Shown here: positions 44,603 through 56,625 of the stretch, piece after piece
Position numbering within the stretch: the first letter of the stretch is position 1
How the letters are laid out: the number at the start of each line of letters is the position of its first letter
From: Annona cherimola
Taxonomy: Eukaryota; Streptophyta; Magnoliopsida; Magnoliales; Annonaceae
Direction: 5' to 3'
Assembly (NCBI GenBank): GCA_030490835.1
Contig: CM059971.1
Location: 53,306,012 to 53,370,011, forward strand
Length of the DNA stretch: 64,000 bases
Program-made: the position numbers and the translations under genes
Notes under the pieces: model-generated
Database searches by the model: none
What the model saw: only the letters and a program-made list of their open reading frames with translations
Told to the model about the DNA's origin: nothing

Positions 44603-45173
44603 ATCTTTCCCTTTTTGATGATTAAAAAAACCAATTTGAGATAAACCTTTCATTTTTATTGTATAAGGAATATGTCATGTTCCATTTAACATTTTGAAGT
44701 GACATATTATGTTGGTTACACAAAATGGCGTATTTCATGCAAGTGACATATTATTGCATATAATGTAAGCATATTCATTCCACATCATACAGTTCATTCC
44801 AAGTCATATAGTTTGCACCTAAAGCAATTTTTATTCAAATTCATGTCATATTTCAATCAAGTTCATGTCATACAAAAAGTGATTCCAAAATACATACTAC
44901 CCAACCTAAAATAAAATTCTAAGTCCTACTCTCTCCCCCCTTTTTGTCAAGGCATGAAAATGGGATGTAAGGGAAGCAAAACTTATGAAATTAGAAAGCC
45001 GTGAGGGGATAGGAAGTGGGACAGGCTGGAGGGATAGGACGGGTGCAGGCCAATGAAAATGGGGACGATGGAGCCCGAACGATGGGTTCAGCTCTGACTG
45101 ACTCGCCCTAATATGGATCAAAATCTGGGAGGCTAGGAATGGGCCGGCTACGGCGACTGCCCAAGGCAAGGTG
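44603..45173 (-). other. PPT and 3' noncoding region of copia B
   Basis: On the minus strand AATCATCAAAAAGGGAAAGAT immediately precedes the LTR, a polypurine tract equivalent to that of copia A. A second purine-rich stretch, GACAAAAAGGGGGGAGAG (44932-44949, minus strand), matches the upstream tract near 19039 in copia A. The rest is noncoding. Confidence 0.75.
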
Positions 45174-46574
45174 CTACTTGGTTGCCGTCAACTCCTGATC
45201 TAGTTTGTCCTGTTGGTTATGCATTTCCATTAAGGCAATGTTGATATTCCTCAATTCCTGTGATATCCGACTTTCCATCTGTTGTAAGTAGTCCAAAATG
45301 GCCTTGGATGTGGATGGTCGGTCTGGGAAGCGGGCGAAATGATCGGTAGCCCACGATCCCTGGGGAGAACGGGATTCGTTAGATTGCAGTGAGGCGGGAA
45401 CGACAGGTGCCGGAGGTGGAGATGGAATAGGTTCATGTCGGGGAAAATTCTCCCCCTCAGGATGAGCACCCTCGGCTTCTGGATGAGCCGGAATATCTTG
45501 AAAATCATTTCCCATCCGTTCCCTTAGTCGATTAGCCCGAAACGTCTCTAAATCAATCTTCATACGGGTCAGGAGGGCCCGGTTGATGGCATTCGTTGGT
45601 TTTAGCACTTCGAACGGCTTGCCATCCAGGTCAACATTATAATAAGCTATGATTTTTGTAATCCACGTTCCATATGGTAGAACTCCTAGTGGATTCTCCT
45701 TCTTGAACTCAAGGGCCTCTAAAAATAGTCTGGGAAGGCTTACTTTGACCCTATTTGCGACTTTCCAAGGATTTCAGCTTCCTGTGGATTAAGTTGATTC
45801 CAGCCGCCTCCCTTGGGGTAAATGCAATGGGCGATCAACAACCGCAGGACCCTGAGTCTCGGGGATAGGTCCATGTAGTGTAGTAACTTGATCCCGGGAT
45901 GATATGTGTTGCTGTTGGTGAGCTGATTGTACATCTGTGTGAGGGATAGGCCCTCGGGAAGGGGTTCGTTGTTTCTAGGCACACCCAGAATGTTAGCCAG
46001 TCGATCAATAGAATACCCCTTGCTAATTCCATGTCTGTGCCCCAAATTTACCTTAACTCCTTTGACATATGTACCGAGATATTCTTGATCCTATAACTAA
46101 TAAAACAGTCTGGTCAGATCGGGATATATCTTATCATCCTCTTTCAGCAACCTAGTCCACCCTTGAAAATCCAATAATTCCTCCATTCCAAATCCATACT
46201 CTTGCAGGAACTTAAATCAATGAGTTTAGGTACAAAAATCTTTCTCTCATAAAAATGCCTATAGAACCTGCAATGTTGGCGTTCGGTTCTGAAATAATTT
46301 GTATTCATTTTAAGAACTTGACCCCATTAAACCCTTTCCTTTATACACCCATCTCAGAGCTACTACTTGATTTTTCATTCTCCTCCTCTCTGGGAGCTTA
46401 AGTGGAGGGGTTACCTGTATGGAATCGAACCCGTCGCCTTATAGACGTCGTAGCCTCCTCCTGGATTCTCTTGGATGGGGTCTGTTGCCTACAAGGCACA
46501 TCTTCTCTGGTTCGTGATTGGGACGGCCTTGCAATAGGTAGCTTATTGGATTTGGATACGGCCTTTGGTGCCAT
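45174..46574 (-). pseudogene. extra 3' ORF of copia B (Transposase_32-like plant domain)
   Basis: It starts at the ATG 46574-46572 with MAPKAVSKSNKL and ends near 45174 with DQELTATK. It shares with copia A, in order: a basic N-terminus with RRQQTPSKR-like residues, the ILGVP-NNE and MYNQLT-SN-YHPGIK blocks, LHYMDLSPRLRVLRLLIAHC, IYPKGG, LKPTNAI-RALL-RMKI, RERMG, a Pro-rich spacer, and a C-terminal helical MESRISQELRNI stretch. Frame breaks occur near 46210, 46045, 45740 and 45608. The better-preserved segments (46045-45740 and 45608-45174) complement the broken parts of the copia A copy, showing that the ORF belongs to the family. Biochemical function is unknown. Confidence 0.7.
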
Positions 46575-46599
46575 GGTTTAAGGTAATAGGATCTTGATG

Positions 46600-46830
46600 G
46601 TGCAAATGGAAATGGGAAACTTTGTTAAGGGAACTCAAGATTGAAGATGGGAATGAGAGAGTGATTTTGAGAGAGTGTGAGAGAGAAATGAGGGGGAAAG
46701 GGGTGCCCCCGCCTCTTGTAGGCGCGGGGCAGCCGAAATGATGTCTCGAAGTTGACTTCGAACCCTAATCGAAGTCGACTTCGCTCATTTGGAGTTAACT
46801 TGGTGATGAGTGGAGTCGACTTGGCTCCTC
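46600..46830 (-). repeat. GA/CT leader and GTCGAC array of copia B
   Basis: GAGAGAG runs at about 46648-46690 are CT-rich on the coding strand, upstream of the extra ORF. Next, at 46745-46830, come two intact GTCGAC cores and several variants (GTTGAC, GTTAAC). Order and position match 16845-17400 of copia A, though both parts are shorter. Confidence 0.65.
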
Positions 46831-46879
46831 CGACTTATGGTCAATATGTTCTCTAATTTTTACTCTCCTTATTTAATTG

Positions 46880-48735
46880 TAAAATCTAATCAATATCAAT
46901 CATACTCATATCATTCCTAAATTTGTAAAATGATTCTTTTGCTAATGGTTTGGTAAAAATATCTGCAATTTGATCCTCAGTTTTAACATATTCTAAGCAA
47001 ATATCATGGTTTTCAACATGTGTCCCTAATGAAATGATGTCTTACATCTATATGTTTAGTTCTAGAATGTAGTACAGGATTTTTGGTTAAACATATTGCA
47101 CTTGTATTATCACATCTAATTGGTATATCTTTACATTCAATGTCATAATCTCTGAGTTGTTATTTCATCTAAAGTAGTTGGGCACAACAGCTCCCGGTAG
47201 TAAAATATTCGGCTTCTGCAGTAGATAAAGCAACACTAGTTTGTTTTCTCAGAAACCATGAGACTATCATGTTTTTAAGAAACTAACATGTTCCACTAGT
47301 ACTTTTTTATCTACTTTGTAATCAGTAAAATCCGTATCCGAGTAGCCGATTAGATCAAATGTTAAACCCTTTGGATACCATAGACCTAGATTAGTAGTAT
47401 TAATTAAATACCTGAAAATTCTTTTTACAACTATTAAGGGTGTGTTTGTGTAGGGCTAAAATATGTCAACTAAAACTTTTCAACTCAAAACTTTTCACTC
47501 TCCATAACTACTCTATTTTTTAATTATTTTTTTACATTTTTCTATACAAACTACTATACTTTTCAATCATTTCTACACAACTATCCACACAACCAACCTA
47601 TCTATTTTAACTTTATTCTCTTTACTCCTCATCATTACCCCTATTATATCACATTATTTTCTATCAATTTGACAACTTCTACTTTCAAAACTTTTCATCA
47701 AAAGTTTTACCGCCAATCAAACACACCCTAAATGTGATTCTTTGGGACATGATTGAAATCTTGAACACATACAAATACTAAACAGAATATCCAGTCTAGA
47801 TGCAGTCAAATGCAATAAAGATCCTATCATGCTTCTTTACAACTTTTGTTCAACTTATTTACCTTTTTCATCCTTATCAATTTTGATCGTTGAACTCATG
47901 GGCGTGTTTGCCCCTTTGTTGTTTCGCATTCCAAACTTCTTGAACATTTTTTTGACGTATTTGGATTAATTTATGAAGATTCATTCAGCTAGTTGCTTAA
48001 TTTACAGTCTAAAGAAGAAGTTTAGCTCGCCCATCATGCTCATTTCAAATTCGATTTGCATAATCTCAGAAAATTATTGACATAAAATTTCATTAGTAGC
48101 ACCAAATATAATATCATCTACATAAATTTGAACAATTAATATATTTTTGCCCTTATATTTAATAAACAATGTTGTATCAACTTTTCCTCTCTGAAAATCA
48201 TGATTAATCAAAAATTTGCTTAACCTTTCATACCAAGCTTTTGGAGCTTGTTTAAGTTCATACAATGCTTTGGTTAATTTAAAGACAAATTTCGATTGAT
48301 CTTTATCTTCAAAATCAGGAGGTTGTTCAACATATACTTTCTCATTTAGATATCCATTCAAAAATGCACTTTTCACATCCATTTGAAAATTCTAAAGTCT
48401 ATGTGAGAAGCAAAAGCTAGTAGGACATGTATGGCTTCCAATCTAGCCATCAGAGCATATGATTCCTCAAAATCAATTTCTTCCTTTTAGGAATATCCTT
48501 TTGCTACAAGTCTGGCGTTGTTTCTCACTATAACTCCACTTTCATCTAGTTTGTTCTTAAAAACTCATTTGGTACCAATGACAGTGCAATCCTTGGGTCT
48601 AGGAACTAGGTGTCATACTTGATTTCTTTCAAATTAATTTATCTCTTCTTGCATTTCCATAATCTAATTTTCATCATTAAGAGCTTGGTCAATTGAATTT
48701 GATTCTATTTTAGACACAAAGGCAAAATCTCCACA
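46880..48735 (-). pseudogene. copia B reverse transcriptase and RNase H
   Basis: The RT is best seen at 48382-48074: [40 protein letters not shown] and the catalytic IYVDDIIFGATN. Upstream traces (48480-48735) contain KWVFKN-like, CTVIGTK- and ALNDEN-like blocks with stops. Downstream, RNase H is present at about 46900-47300 (SVALSTAEAEYF-like, [34 protein letters not shown]), separated from the RT by the MITE at 47438-47728. Stops and frameshifts are scattered. Compared with copia A, this copy shows what the RNase H deletion removed. Confidence 0.88.
47438..47728 (+). mobile_element. Tourist-like MITE, copy 2, in copia B
   Basis: A 291-bp element with perfect 11-bp ends GGGTGTGTTTG/CAAACACACCC and TSD TAA (47435-47437 and 47729-47731). 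It is the best-preserved copy of the three. It interrupts the minus-strand copia B pol between RT and RNase H blocks, so it is younger than copia B. Confidence 0.92.
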
Positions 48736-48855
48736 AATGTTATGTATAGATCTCTTTGTCTTACTCCTTCATATACATTGCCAATAACTTGTTCAATTGG
48801 ATGATCATTTTTTAACTTTAAATTCGTTGGGGTTTGTAAGAATCATTACCTTCAC

Positions 48856-50218
48856 TTACCTTTTCATCCGTGGATTGTTCTTGCTTCGTTTCTGATTCTC
48901 CTTGTTGTTCCAATTGTTGCTTTTCAGGATTTTTGATGTTTCATCTGTATCACTTAGCTCATCCTCCTTTTTGGGATTAGGATTAAATTCATCAAATACA
49001 ACATGTATTGATTCTTCTACTACTTGATTTCTTTTGTTGAAAACTCTATATACTTTGCTATTTGATGAGTATCCAAGAAATATTATTTCATCACTTTTGG
49101 CATTTAATTTTTCTAAGTTTGATTTTTCATTATTCAGCACATAGCAAGTACATCCAAAAGCATGAAAATATAAAATATTTATTTTTCTTCCTTTCCATAA
49201 TTTATATGGGGTCTTTTTCAAGATTTCTCTTACAGTAACCCGATTTAGTACATGACATTATGTACTTACAGTTTCACCCCAAAATCTTTTGGATAGTTTA
49301 CTTTCATTTAGCATAGTTCTAACCATCTCCTGTATTGTTCTATTTTTCCTTTCGATTATCCCATTTTGTTGGGGAGTCCTTGGTGCAGAGAATGTTTAGT
49401 GAATTCCTTTCTCATTGCAGAATTCTATAAACCTTTTGTTTTCAAATTCACTACCATGATCATTTCTAATGGATATGATTGTATTTTGCTTTTCATTTTG
49501 CACCAAATTTGAAAAAGTAACAAACATTGAGAAGGCTTCATCTTGCTAGCTAAAAGTATTATCCATGTAAATCTTGAGAAATCATCAATTATGACAAATA
49601 CATACTTTTTCCCTTCAAGAGTCAAAATGTCAGATGGCCTATACAAATCCATATCTAATAGTTCAAGTGGTCTAGTCGTTGAAATTTTCTTTTTGGAGGA
49701 AAATGATATTTTAGGCTGCTTGGATAGTTGACATGCCTTGCAGATTTTATCTTTGTCATATTTGAGCTTTGGCAATCCTTCTACTGGGTTCCTTTTCCAT
49801 AAGGTCTTAATATTTGATACATTTATATGTCCAAGCTTTTTATGCCACATTCATGGATCATTCTCAATGGCTATAAGACATTTTCTATCAAGTTCATCAA
49901 GGGAAACCAAATATACATTTTTGTGTCTTTTGCCCCTAAAAACTATGTGATCCTCATAAAAAATATTACATATAGAAGATTCGAACACAACTTTATAGCC
50001 TTTGTCACATAGTTGACTAATGCTCATAAAATTGTATTTGAGTCCTTCAACAAATAGTACATCCTCAATACATGCATTTGAAATACCATAAACATTTTTT
50101 TATCTTTTATTATACCTTTCTCATTGTTTCCAAATGCAACAATCCCTTCACTACAAGATTTGATTTTGTAGAATAATCCTCTTTCTCCCGTCATATGTCT
50201 TGAGCAGCCACTATCCAT
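48856..50218 (-). pseudogene. copia B protease and integrase
   Basis: Coding runs leftward. The protease active site MDSGCSRHMTGERGLF is at 50218-50170. The pre-integrase finger (MWHKKLGHINVSNIKTL, CKACQLSKQPK) is at 49850-49730. The integrase core has the LYRPSDIL (mutated from LYGPSD) and IIDDFSRFTW blocks. The third catalytic Glu is retained in QNGIIERKN (about 49360-49330). The C-terminal integrase (FGCTCYVLNN, FLGYSSNSKVYRVFN) is at 49200-49000. Frame breaks occur near 50024, 49425 and 49221. Confidence 0.88.
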
Positions 50219-50420
50219 GAACCATATGTTTTTGGCCTTTGTTTTAAGACATACCTGTAAAACAAAATCATATAGTGCTTATCTTTTTTACACCCATTTT
50301 ATGGGTCCATTTGGGTTAGTGAGTTATTGGAGTCTACGTTGTTCTACTTTGGAAGGCATAAATCCAATGCTCTTTGGTACCCAAACTAGTTTTGCATCAT
50401 GGTCATATAATTTTTTTATT

Positions 50421-52150
50421 TTACGTTGATAAATTTTGTGGCCCATTTTGTTGCAGAAATTGTATGCCCCTGGAAGTCTTGGAGTGGGAATCCATGTAGT
50501 AGGAGGTTCTCAAGTTGGTCTTTTTTTTCCAAGTGACATGATTCATTCTTGGTTTAGAAAAAGTGGGCTTGGTTTGGTTTTTAACAAGTTTTGGAGCATT
50601 TGATTTACTGCATTCACCTTTCTCAAATGTGGAATAGTCGAGTTCTCTTTTGTTGTTCTGGGTGGTCATGTTCAAGAATATTTTCACATTTTTCCCTAGA
50701 TTAGAGAACTTTGCTAATGATTCATTCAAATATTCATTTTCTTTCTTCAGTCTTTCCACCTCGTTAGTTAAAATATTGTTCTCATTTGTTAGGTGGTTGA
50801 CCTTTTCAGCCAGCTTTCCATTCATAATAATAACTGAATCACATTATCTTTTATTTATTGTGAATTTATTTCCTAGTTCCTTTATTTCATCATACAATAA
50901 ATCATACGCTTGTTGCAGTTCCTCTAATTCAGCATATTTGAGACAATCATGTGTAGAAGAGTAAATAAACTTAATATTTGAGTGATTAAGTTTGGAGGTT
51001 ACCTCATCACTACTTGTACAGTTTGTTGAGGTGGTATGTCAATCTAAGATTTCTATTGCAGTAAGGCAAATCATGTTGTGTTCTTCCTCTATCCTTGTCA
51101 TGCAACATATTCTAGCACAGTTTGCAGCTTCATTGTCTTCATTCGACGAGCTGCTTATTGTAGGCGTTTCCTCATTTACGTACATTCCTCTTCCTTTAGC
51201 TTTCTGAAATTTTTGGTTTTCATTTCTATCTTTCTTTTCTCGCCGTTCCTTTGTCTTACTTTCTTTTGGTGTAGGACATTGAGCTTGCATATGTCCTACT
51301 CTACCACATCTGTAGCGCTTGGTTATTTTCTTCTTTTTCTCCTTTCCATTTTTCTCCTTGAATCCTTTAAAGTTCTTCTCCTTTCTTATAAACTTTCTGA
51401 ACCTTCGGGTGAGTAGGGCGATCTCTTCATCATCATTTTGAGAGGATAAAGTGGATTCATCTAAGTTTGATGCAGCCCTCAAAGCAATTACCCTTTTTCC
51501 TTTATACTGCTCCTCATTTATTTTCTTTATCAACTAATGTGACATGAGTGAGCTGATAAGATCTTCTAGTCTTAGTGTATTCATGTTTCTTCAATAGTCA
51601 TGATCTTTGGGGTCCACGACTCAGGTAGAGCCCTTAAGATCTTCATGACCTATTTAGATTCAGATACTGCTTTTCCAAGACCCTTTAGTGTATTAATAAT
51701 CTTAGAAAATCTAGCAAATATTTCAAATATATTTTCAGTATCTAGAATTTTGAAACTTTCTAACTCTCCAATCAGAATGTTTCTTCTAGTCCCTTGGACT
51801 TGAGAAGTTCCCTCATAAATTGATGTTAGAGTATCTCATATTTCTTTTGTTGTTTGACATGAGGATACCCTATCATATTTAACAGTTGTAAGAGCATAGA
51901 AGGGGGAGTTCCTGGCTTTGGCATTGCTTTTTACGGTCCTAACCTCCTCTTCAGACCATGCGGAGGCTCTTTCACCGATTGGTAGAGTAACTCCGTCTTG
52001 GATAGCAATCCAAGAATCTATATCAGTAACCATGATGAATTATTTCATTCTCAACTTCCAATAACCGAAGTTTCTTCCATCAAATGATGGTGGCCTTGCA
52101 AATGATTGACCTTCAGCAAATGCAGGAGTGGAAGTTGATTGGGATGCCAT
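50421..52150 (-). pseudogene. copia B gag
   Basis: The start ATG at 52150 (MASQSTSTPAFAEGQSF) lies 35 bp after the PBS. The gag domain starts FDGRNFGYWKLRMK, with a stop near 52045, and continues through VTDIDSWIAIQDGVTLP. The zinc knuckle at about 51310-51270 reads RYRCGRVGHMQAQC, with Arg in place of the first Cys. A long Lys/Glu coiled coil (about 50830-50720) and a conserved NMTTQNNKRELDYSTFE segment follow, as in copia A. Frame breaks lie near 51830, 51535 and 51040-50825. The missing first knuckle Cys in both copies is notable. Confidence 0.87.
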
Positions 52151-52184
52151 TAATAAGATCTCTTTGGTATAAACTCAAAGACCT

Positions 52185-52196
52185 GCTCTGATACAA
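52185..52196 (-). other. PBS of copia B, tRNA-Met type, mutated
   Basis: On the minus strand the sequence reads TGTATCAGAGCAGG, missing one G of TGGTATCAGAGC. It lies two bases from the LTR end, as in copia A. Confidence 0.85.
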
Positions 52197-52198
52197 CT

Positions 52199-53886
52199 TA
52201 TTGGTCCCGAGTTTATAGCAATACCTAAGAGGGGAGGGGTTAATTGGGTAATTAAAAATTGTTTGCTTAATTAGAAATATTCCCCCATGTAAATTTAATT
52301 CCCTTGATGAAACGTCGAACGACTTAGATTGAGAGAATGCAGTAGAAAAATAAAACACAAGCAATCAAACCACGTAAAGAGACAACAATATATAGTGGTT
52401 CGGGCACTCTTCCATACACCACTCTTCCAAGCACACACATATTGTGTCTTGGATTCCACTATTGTATTATCAATACAGCTTAGAGCACCCGCTTTCTTCT
52501 AGATTCTAGCTTTAGAGGGCATATACAATCTCGGCACAAGTAGGTGACGAGTTCCATTCCAATCACACTCTACTTTGCCTTTACTTGGTTTCAGTCTCCA
52601 ATACCAAACCAAGTGAGAAAAACAAATAATCAATAAATAACAAAAGATCTACACGTTATAGATTGTGTATGCAGATTTGAGTGCGTAGAAGAACTTGTAG
52701 AAGCAGTTGTGGATGGAGCAGTACAGCTTTCAGCAGTTTAAATGCAAAGTTCTTCTTGAAACTTCTTGTATATCACTTAATTGCTAAAGACAATGGAAGA
52801 TGAGCTCATTTAATGTTTTTTCAACTTCATTCACATTCACTTGATGCTCCTTAAATAATGAGAAGTAAATTCGAACGTTTGGTTGTAGGTGGCGTGCATT
52901 TAATGTGCCAACTTTCTAATTTTTCCGACTGTTGCGAGCCAAGTCGCATTTGGAGTTAACTTGGAATGCTACTTTACTCAAGTCGCAGGGTGGAGTCGAC
53001 TTCGGGTGCCACTTCACCCAAGTTGCAAACTGGAGTCGACTTCGGCCTTCAGCTTCCAACTCAAGTTCCATGCTCGGGTCGACTTGATCTCGAACTTGAC
53101 CTAAGTCGCAGGTGGAGTTGACTTCTGATGCGACTTCACCAGCCATATGTATTGTTGGAACTTCAACACTTTGTTTTTCATCTACATGTTGTATGGCCTT
53201 CTTTTCTTCTCTTATCAAGTTCTTTGATCTTCATTTGTTATCCTTGATACGTATAATGATGGTTGAGTTGTACAGTACATTAGTTTCTTGAAAGAAATCT
53301 TCTTTAGTGGCCTTGATTCATGAGTGCCATTTCTTCTTGATTTTGATTTCCATCTTCTAATAAGAAGTCTTAGAAACAATATAAGTTGCTTTGTACTTAA
53401 GTCGTAGGCTTGAGTCAACTTGGAGTCAAACTTCACCCACGTCGCATACTGGGGTCGACTTGACATGCGACTTCACCTAAGTTGTATGGCGGAGTCGACT
53501 TGAAGTGTGACTTAACTCTAACATTTTTGAAGTCTGTAGCCCGAGGCTCTCTCAAGTCGGAGGTGGAGTCGACTTGGGGTTGCGACTTCACTTAAGTCGC
53601 ATGCTGAGTCGACTTCGGTTGCGACTTTATCTATCTCCGAGTCCTAATTTTAGCTCTGTCGATTTTTGGGCGTTTGAAGTCGATCCTAGAGTCGACTTGG
53701 GTATCAACTTTACCTAAGTCGATGCCTGAGTCAACTTGGGGTTGCGACTTGACCCGCTATCTTTTAATCTTTGATTTTATACACCTTGGCATCACTTAGC
53801 AACCTCATTAGTACTCAAATACTTCTCAAATTGAGTTGTTAATCATCAAAACATGGATTGTTCTTAATTTGCCTTAGATTCCAACA
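52199..53886 (-). repeat. 5' LTR of copia B
   Basis: A 1688-bp LTR. On the plus strand it runs TATTGGTCCC (terminal TG changed to TA) to TTCCAACA. It carries two GTCGAC zones (about 52945-53125 and 53400-53755), one of them longer than in the 3' LTR. Confidence 0.93.
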
Positions 53887-55809
53887 CCAAGGAGGAAGGA
53901 AAAGGAAGAAAAGCAAGGAGGAAAGAGGAAGATAAGAGAAAAGAAAATGGAAGAAACCAAGATAGGAAAGTTGGAGCAAAACCCCTCCAATTCATGTAAG
54001 TGTTGAGTTAAGTTTAATTCGTTGAATTCTAAGTTTTCTAGCTTCATTCATGGGTCATAAATTTGATCCATAATGACCCTTAAATGATAAGTTATGATTC
54101 CCTTGATTAGGGTACTAAATAAGGAATGAATGAAAGGAATCGATTTAAGGGTTTAAGAGAGCTAAGTGTAATGTTAAGGCTGATTATGACTTATGAACCT
54201 AGCTGGAATTTTTCTTAAATTCCAATTAATGTTGTTGTTTTAAGAATGTTTCATGATTGGTTTATGATTTATGATTTCATGATTAATATATGTTGATTTG
54301 GGCAAGATTTAAAACCTTAGGAAGGGTTAAACCTAGGGTTAATGATATGGACAAATTTCACGCTTTTTGAGATGGATATGGGACATGAATTAAATCAATT
54401 AATACATGGATGAATTTAAAGGTAAAATACCCTAAACTTAGGGCACATGGGACGTCCAATATGGGGATGAAAAGAAATGCAAAAATCTGAATTTTTGGAA
54501 CCTAAGGTATGGACGTCCAAGGGTGGCCAAGACATGTGTAAAAAGTTGCTATTTTTAAGCAACTAAATTATGGACCTTAGATATGTGAAGTTACCCTAAA
54601 TATGGGACAAGAAAAGTATGATTAATGGCTGGAATTAAATGTTTAAAAATCTGTTATGGACTATATATCAAGATGGACGCTGAAAGTGGGAAAGAAGGGT
54701 GCCAAAGTTGCTGTTTTGGAACCATGTGATTAAGGGATTAAAATCCTATGAAAATACCCTAAATTATATGATAATTAAGTGTTTCAATTTTGCCAAAATA
54801 AATGGCAAGTTTTTTTTTTGAAAATGATTAGAAAACACATAATATATGTGTAGTGAGAAGGGTGCACATAAAGGGTATGTATGACTAAAATGAGAAATAA
54901 CTAATGTGATTTGCTAAAGTGCAAAGATGAATGGAAATGTAATAAAATGTCACAGTAAGGCGTTGTTTTGTTAATGACTTGTAATTTCAAAATTTGAGAT
55001 TAATATATGATGCATAATCTATTAAGTAAGCGGACCGATTGTCCCACTTTAGTGTGACCAAGTCGCTAAGATAGACCAAAGGCTGGCCGCACCCTCCCTG
55101 AGATGGGAGAAGAAGGAGACGGATGGTCATCTAGCTAACGTACCATCCTATGATGTTCATATTTTATGATAATGCATTGCATTATTCATGATATACTCAT
55201 GATGAGTATGAGGATTCATGTTTTTCATGATATACCCACGAGTGGGTATAATGTGCTTTCCAAGATGTTATTTAAATGAAAAAAAAATTTGCCTACAAAA
55301 TGAATTACCTGAAAAACTATACAACTTGCTTATTGAGTTTCGACTCACGTTTTGTTTTCCAAACCTTAAGACAGGTGTAAGCACCAGTTAAATGATGAGG
55401 AATGATAATTCTATAGATGCCAGTATATGGTATTATGTGTAGAAAATGTACTATGATTTGAATAATAGCTATGTAATGCAATTTATGAGATTTACACTTT
55501 GTGTATGATAAAACGATGAAAAAAATTTGAGGACGAATGATGGATGTATGTTTTGCTATGCTATGAATGATATAGAATTTATGATATATAATGAATATAT
55601 TAGGAATTGATCAAGGCCTGGATAGGCAAAGTGATGTGAAATTGAACATGAATGATGAGTTTAACTCCTATGGAGTGAATTATAAAAGGATAAATATCCA
55701 ATAAATCCCATCGTGTGACAGGGCAACAATCCTGATCACATTTACCAATCAATAACAGTCCCCGAGTAAGGCTCAGGATGTGTCGCTCGGTTTGGGGCGC
55801 CACAAATTT

Positions 55810-56625
55810 TGAGCTAAAAAGTAAAATGGGAATAAGGTTTGACCTCCTGTCTTGTGCAAATAATGAAAATAACTTCCTAGATACCCTGAAATATGGCGAG
55901 GAGAGTTATTTGTAAAAAATATATATAAAAAAAGAATTTCATAGATATCTTGAAATATGGTGAGTGAAATTATTGCTTGACTTGGTTAAAAAAAATTCAT
56001 GTTAAACCAAGGGTAAGAATAGGCTTTTAAAAAACGACAATGAAAACACTAAGTGTGGGGGTGACATTATTTCCTACTGCAAAATGAGGCTCAAATCACG
56101 TGGAGACGATTCAATTTTTGAAAATATTTGAAATTTTATTTCTTGTGCTAAACTTAACTGTTGTCCCACCAAAGTCCTTATAATCCTATGAGTTGGTTGA
56201 TTGAATTCGTAAAGGAAATCTGGATGCAAGAATTTGATGGATGTATAGTAGGTAATTTGCTTGATATATATATTTTTTGCATTACTACCATTACCTGAAT
56301 TATTGAATTTGTGTATTGATTAACCAGATAAAATGGGAAGATACCTAATAATTAGGAGTTTATTACGAGAGTTTTTTGAACTCTTAATGATTGAAAGTAG
56401 AGTAGGTAGCAGTGTGTGCAGCATTAATTGAGTAAGAAGGGATTTTTGGCCGGGGTTTTTAATAAGTGTCATGTTTATAATTTTTGATTTAACATCCTCA
56501 TTAATTGCTCAATGACATTTGCTTTTTGCTTAAAGTTTTTGAAGACCAATTTGAAATTTTGCAATTTATTCTTGAATTCTTCTCTATTTGCTTGAGGATA
56601 AGTAAAGGTTCAAGTGTGGGGTATT
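55810..56625 (+). other. 3' noncoding region and PPT of the Athila-like element
   Basis: Continuation of 36634-37855 after the inserted LTR. It contains a short direct repeat (TAGATACCCTGAAATATGG near 55879, again near 55941) and CACTAAGTGTGGGGGTGAC near 56047. It ends with CTTGAGGATAAGTAAAGG and TTCAAGTGTGGGGTATT (about 56591-56625), the polypurine tract characteristic of Athila. Confidence 0.8.

Larger units (their letters stand above)
43017..53886 (-). mobile_element. full-length SIRE/Maximus-like copia element (copia B)
   Basis: This is a second copy of the copia A family on the minus strand: 5' LTR 52199-53886, PBS, gag, protease, integrase, RT, RNase H, extra ORF, PPT, 3' LTR 43017-44602. 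Flanking pentamers are TCAAG (43012-43016) and CCAAG (53887-53891), a TSD with one change. It interrupts LTR copy A within its purine-rich leader. Unlike copy A it keeps the RNase H region and the third integrase catalytic residue. Several stops and frameshifts are still present, and a MITE is inserted at 47438. Confidence 0.93.
37856..55804 (+). mobile_element. solo gypsy LTR (copy A) inside the Athila-like element, interrupted twice
   Basis: The unit starts TGTGATAACCAGACCC and ends TTTGGGGCGCCACA. It is flanked by a perfect TSD AATTT (37851-37855 and 55805-55809). Subtracting the two insertions leaves 37856-38178, 42130-43016 and 53892-55804, about 3.1 kb. No gag or pol of its own is present. 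It has a TATATAAGAG box near 42924, a GTAAGT at 53996, an acceptor-like AAGACAG ending at 55374, and the family's GTGTGACAGGGCAACAAT near 55712. Confidence 0.9.

Noticed and set aside
37856..55804. Reading this 18-kb span as one complete gypsy element with LTRs, because both edges look like LTR ends
   Set aside because: The start matches only LTR 5' ends and the end only LTR 3' ends, with no own internal region; the interior is a second solo LTR and a copia element. It is a single interrupted LTR.
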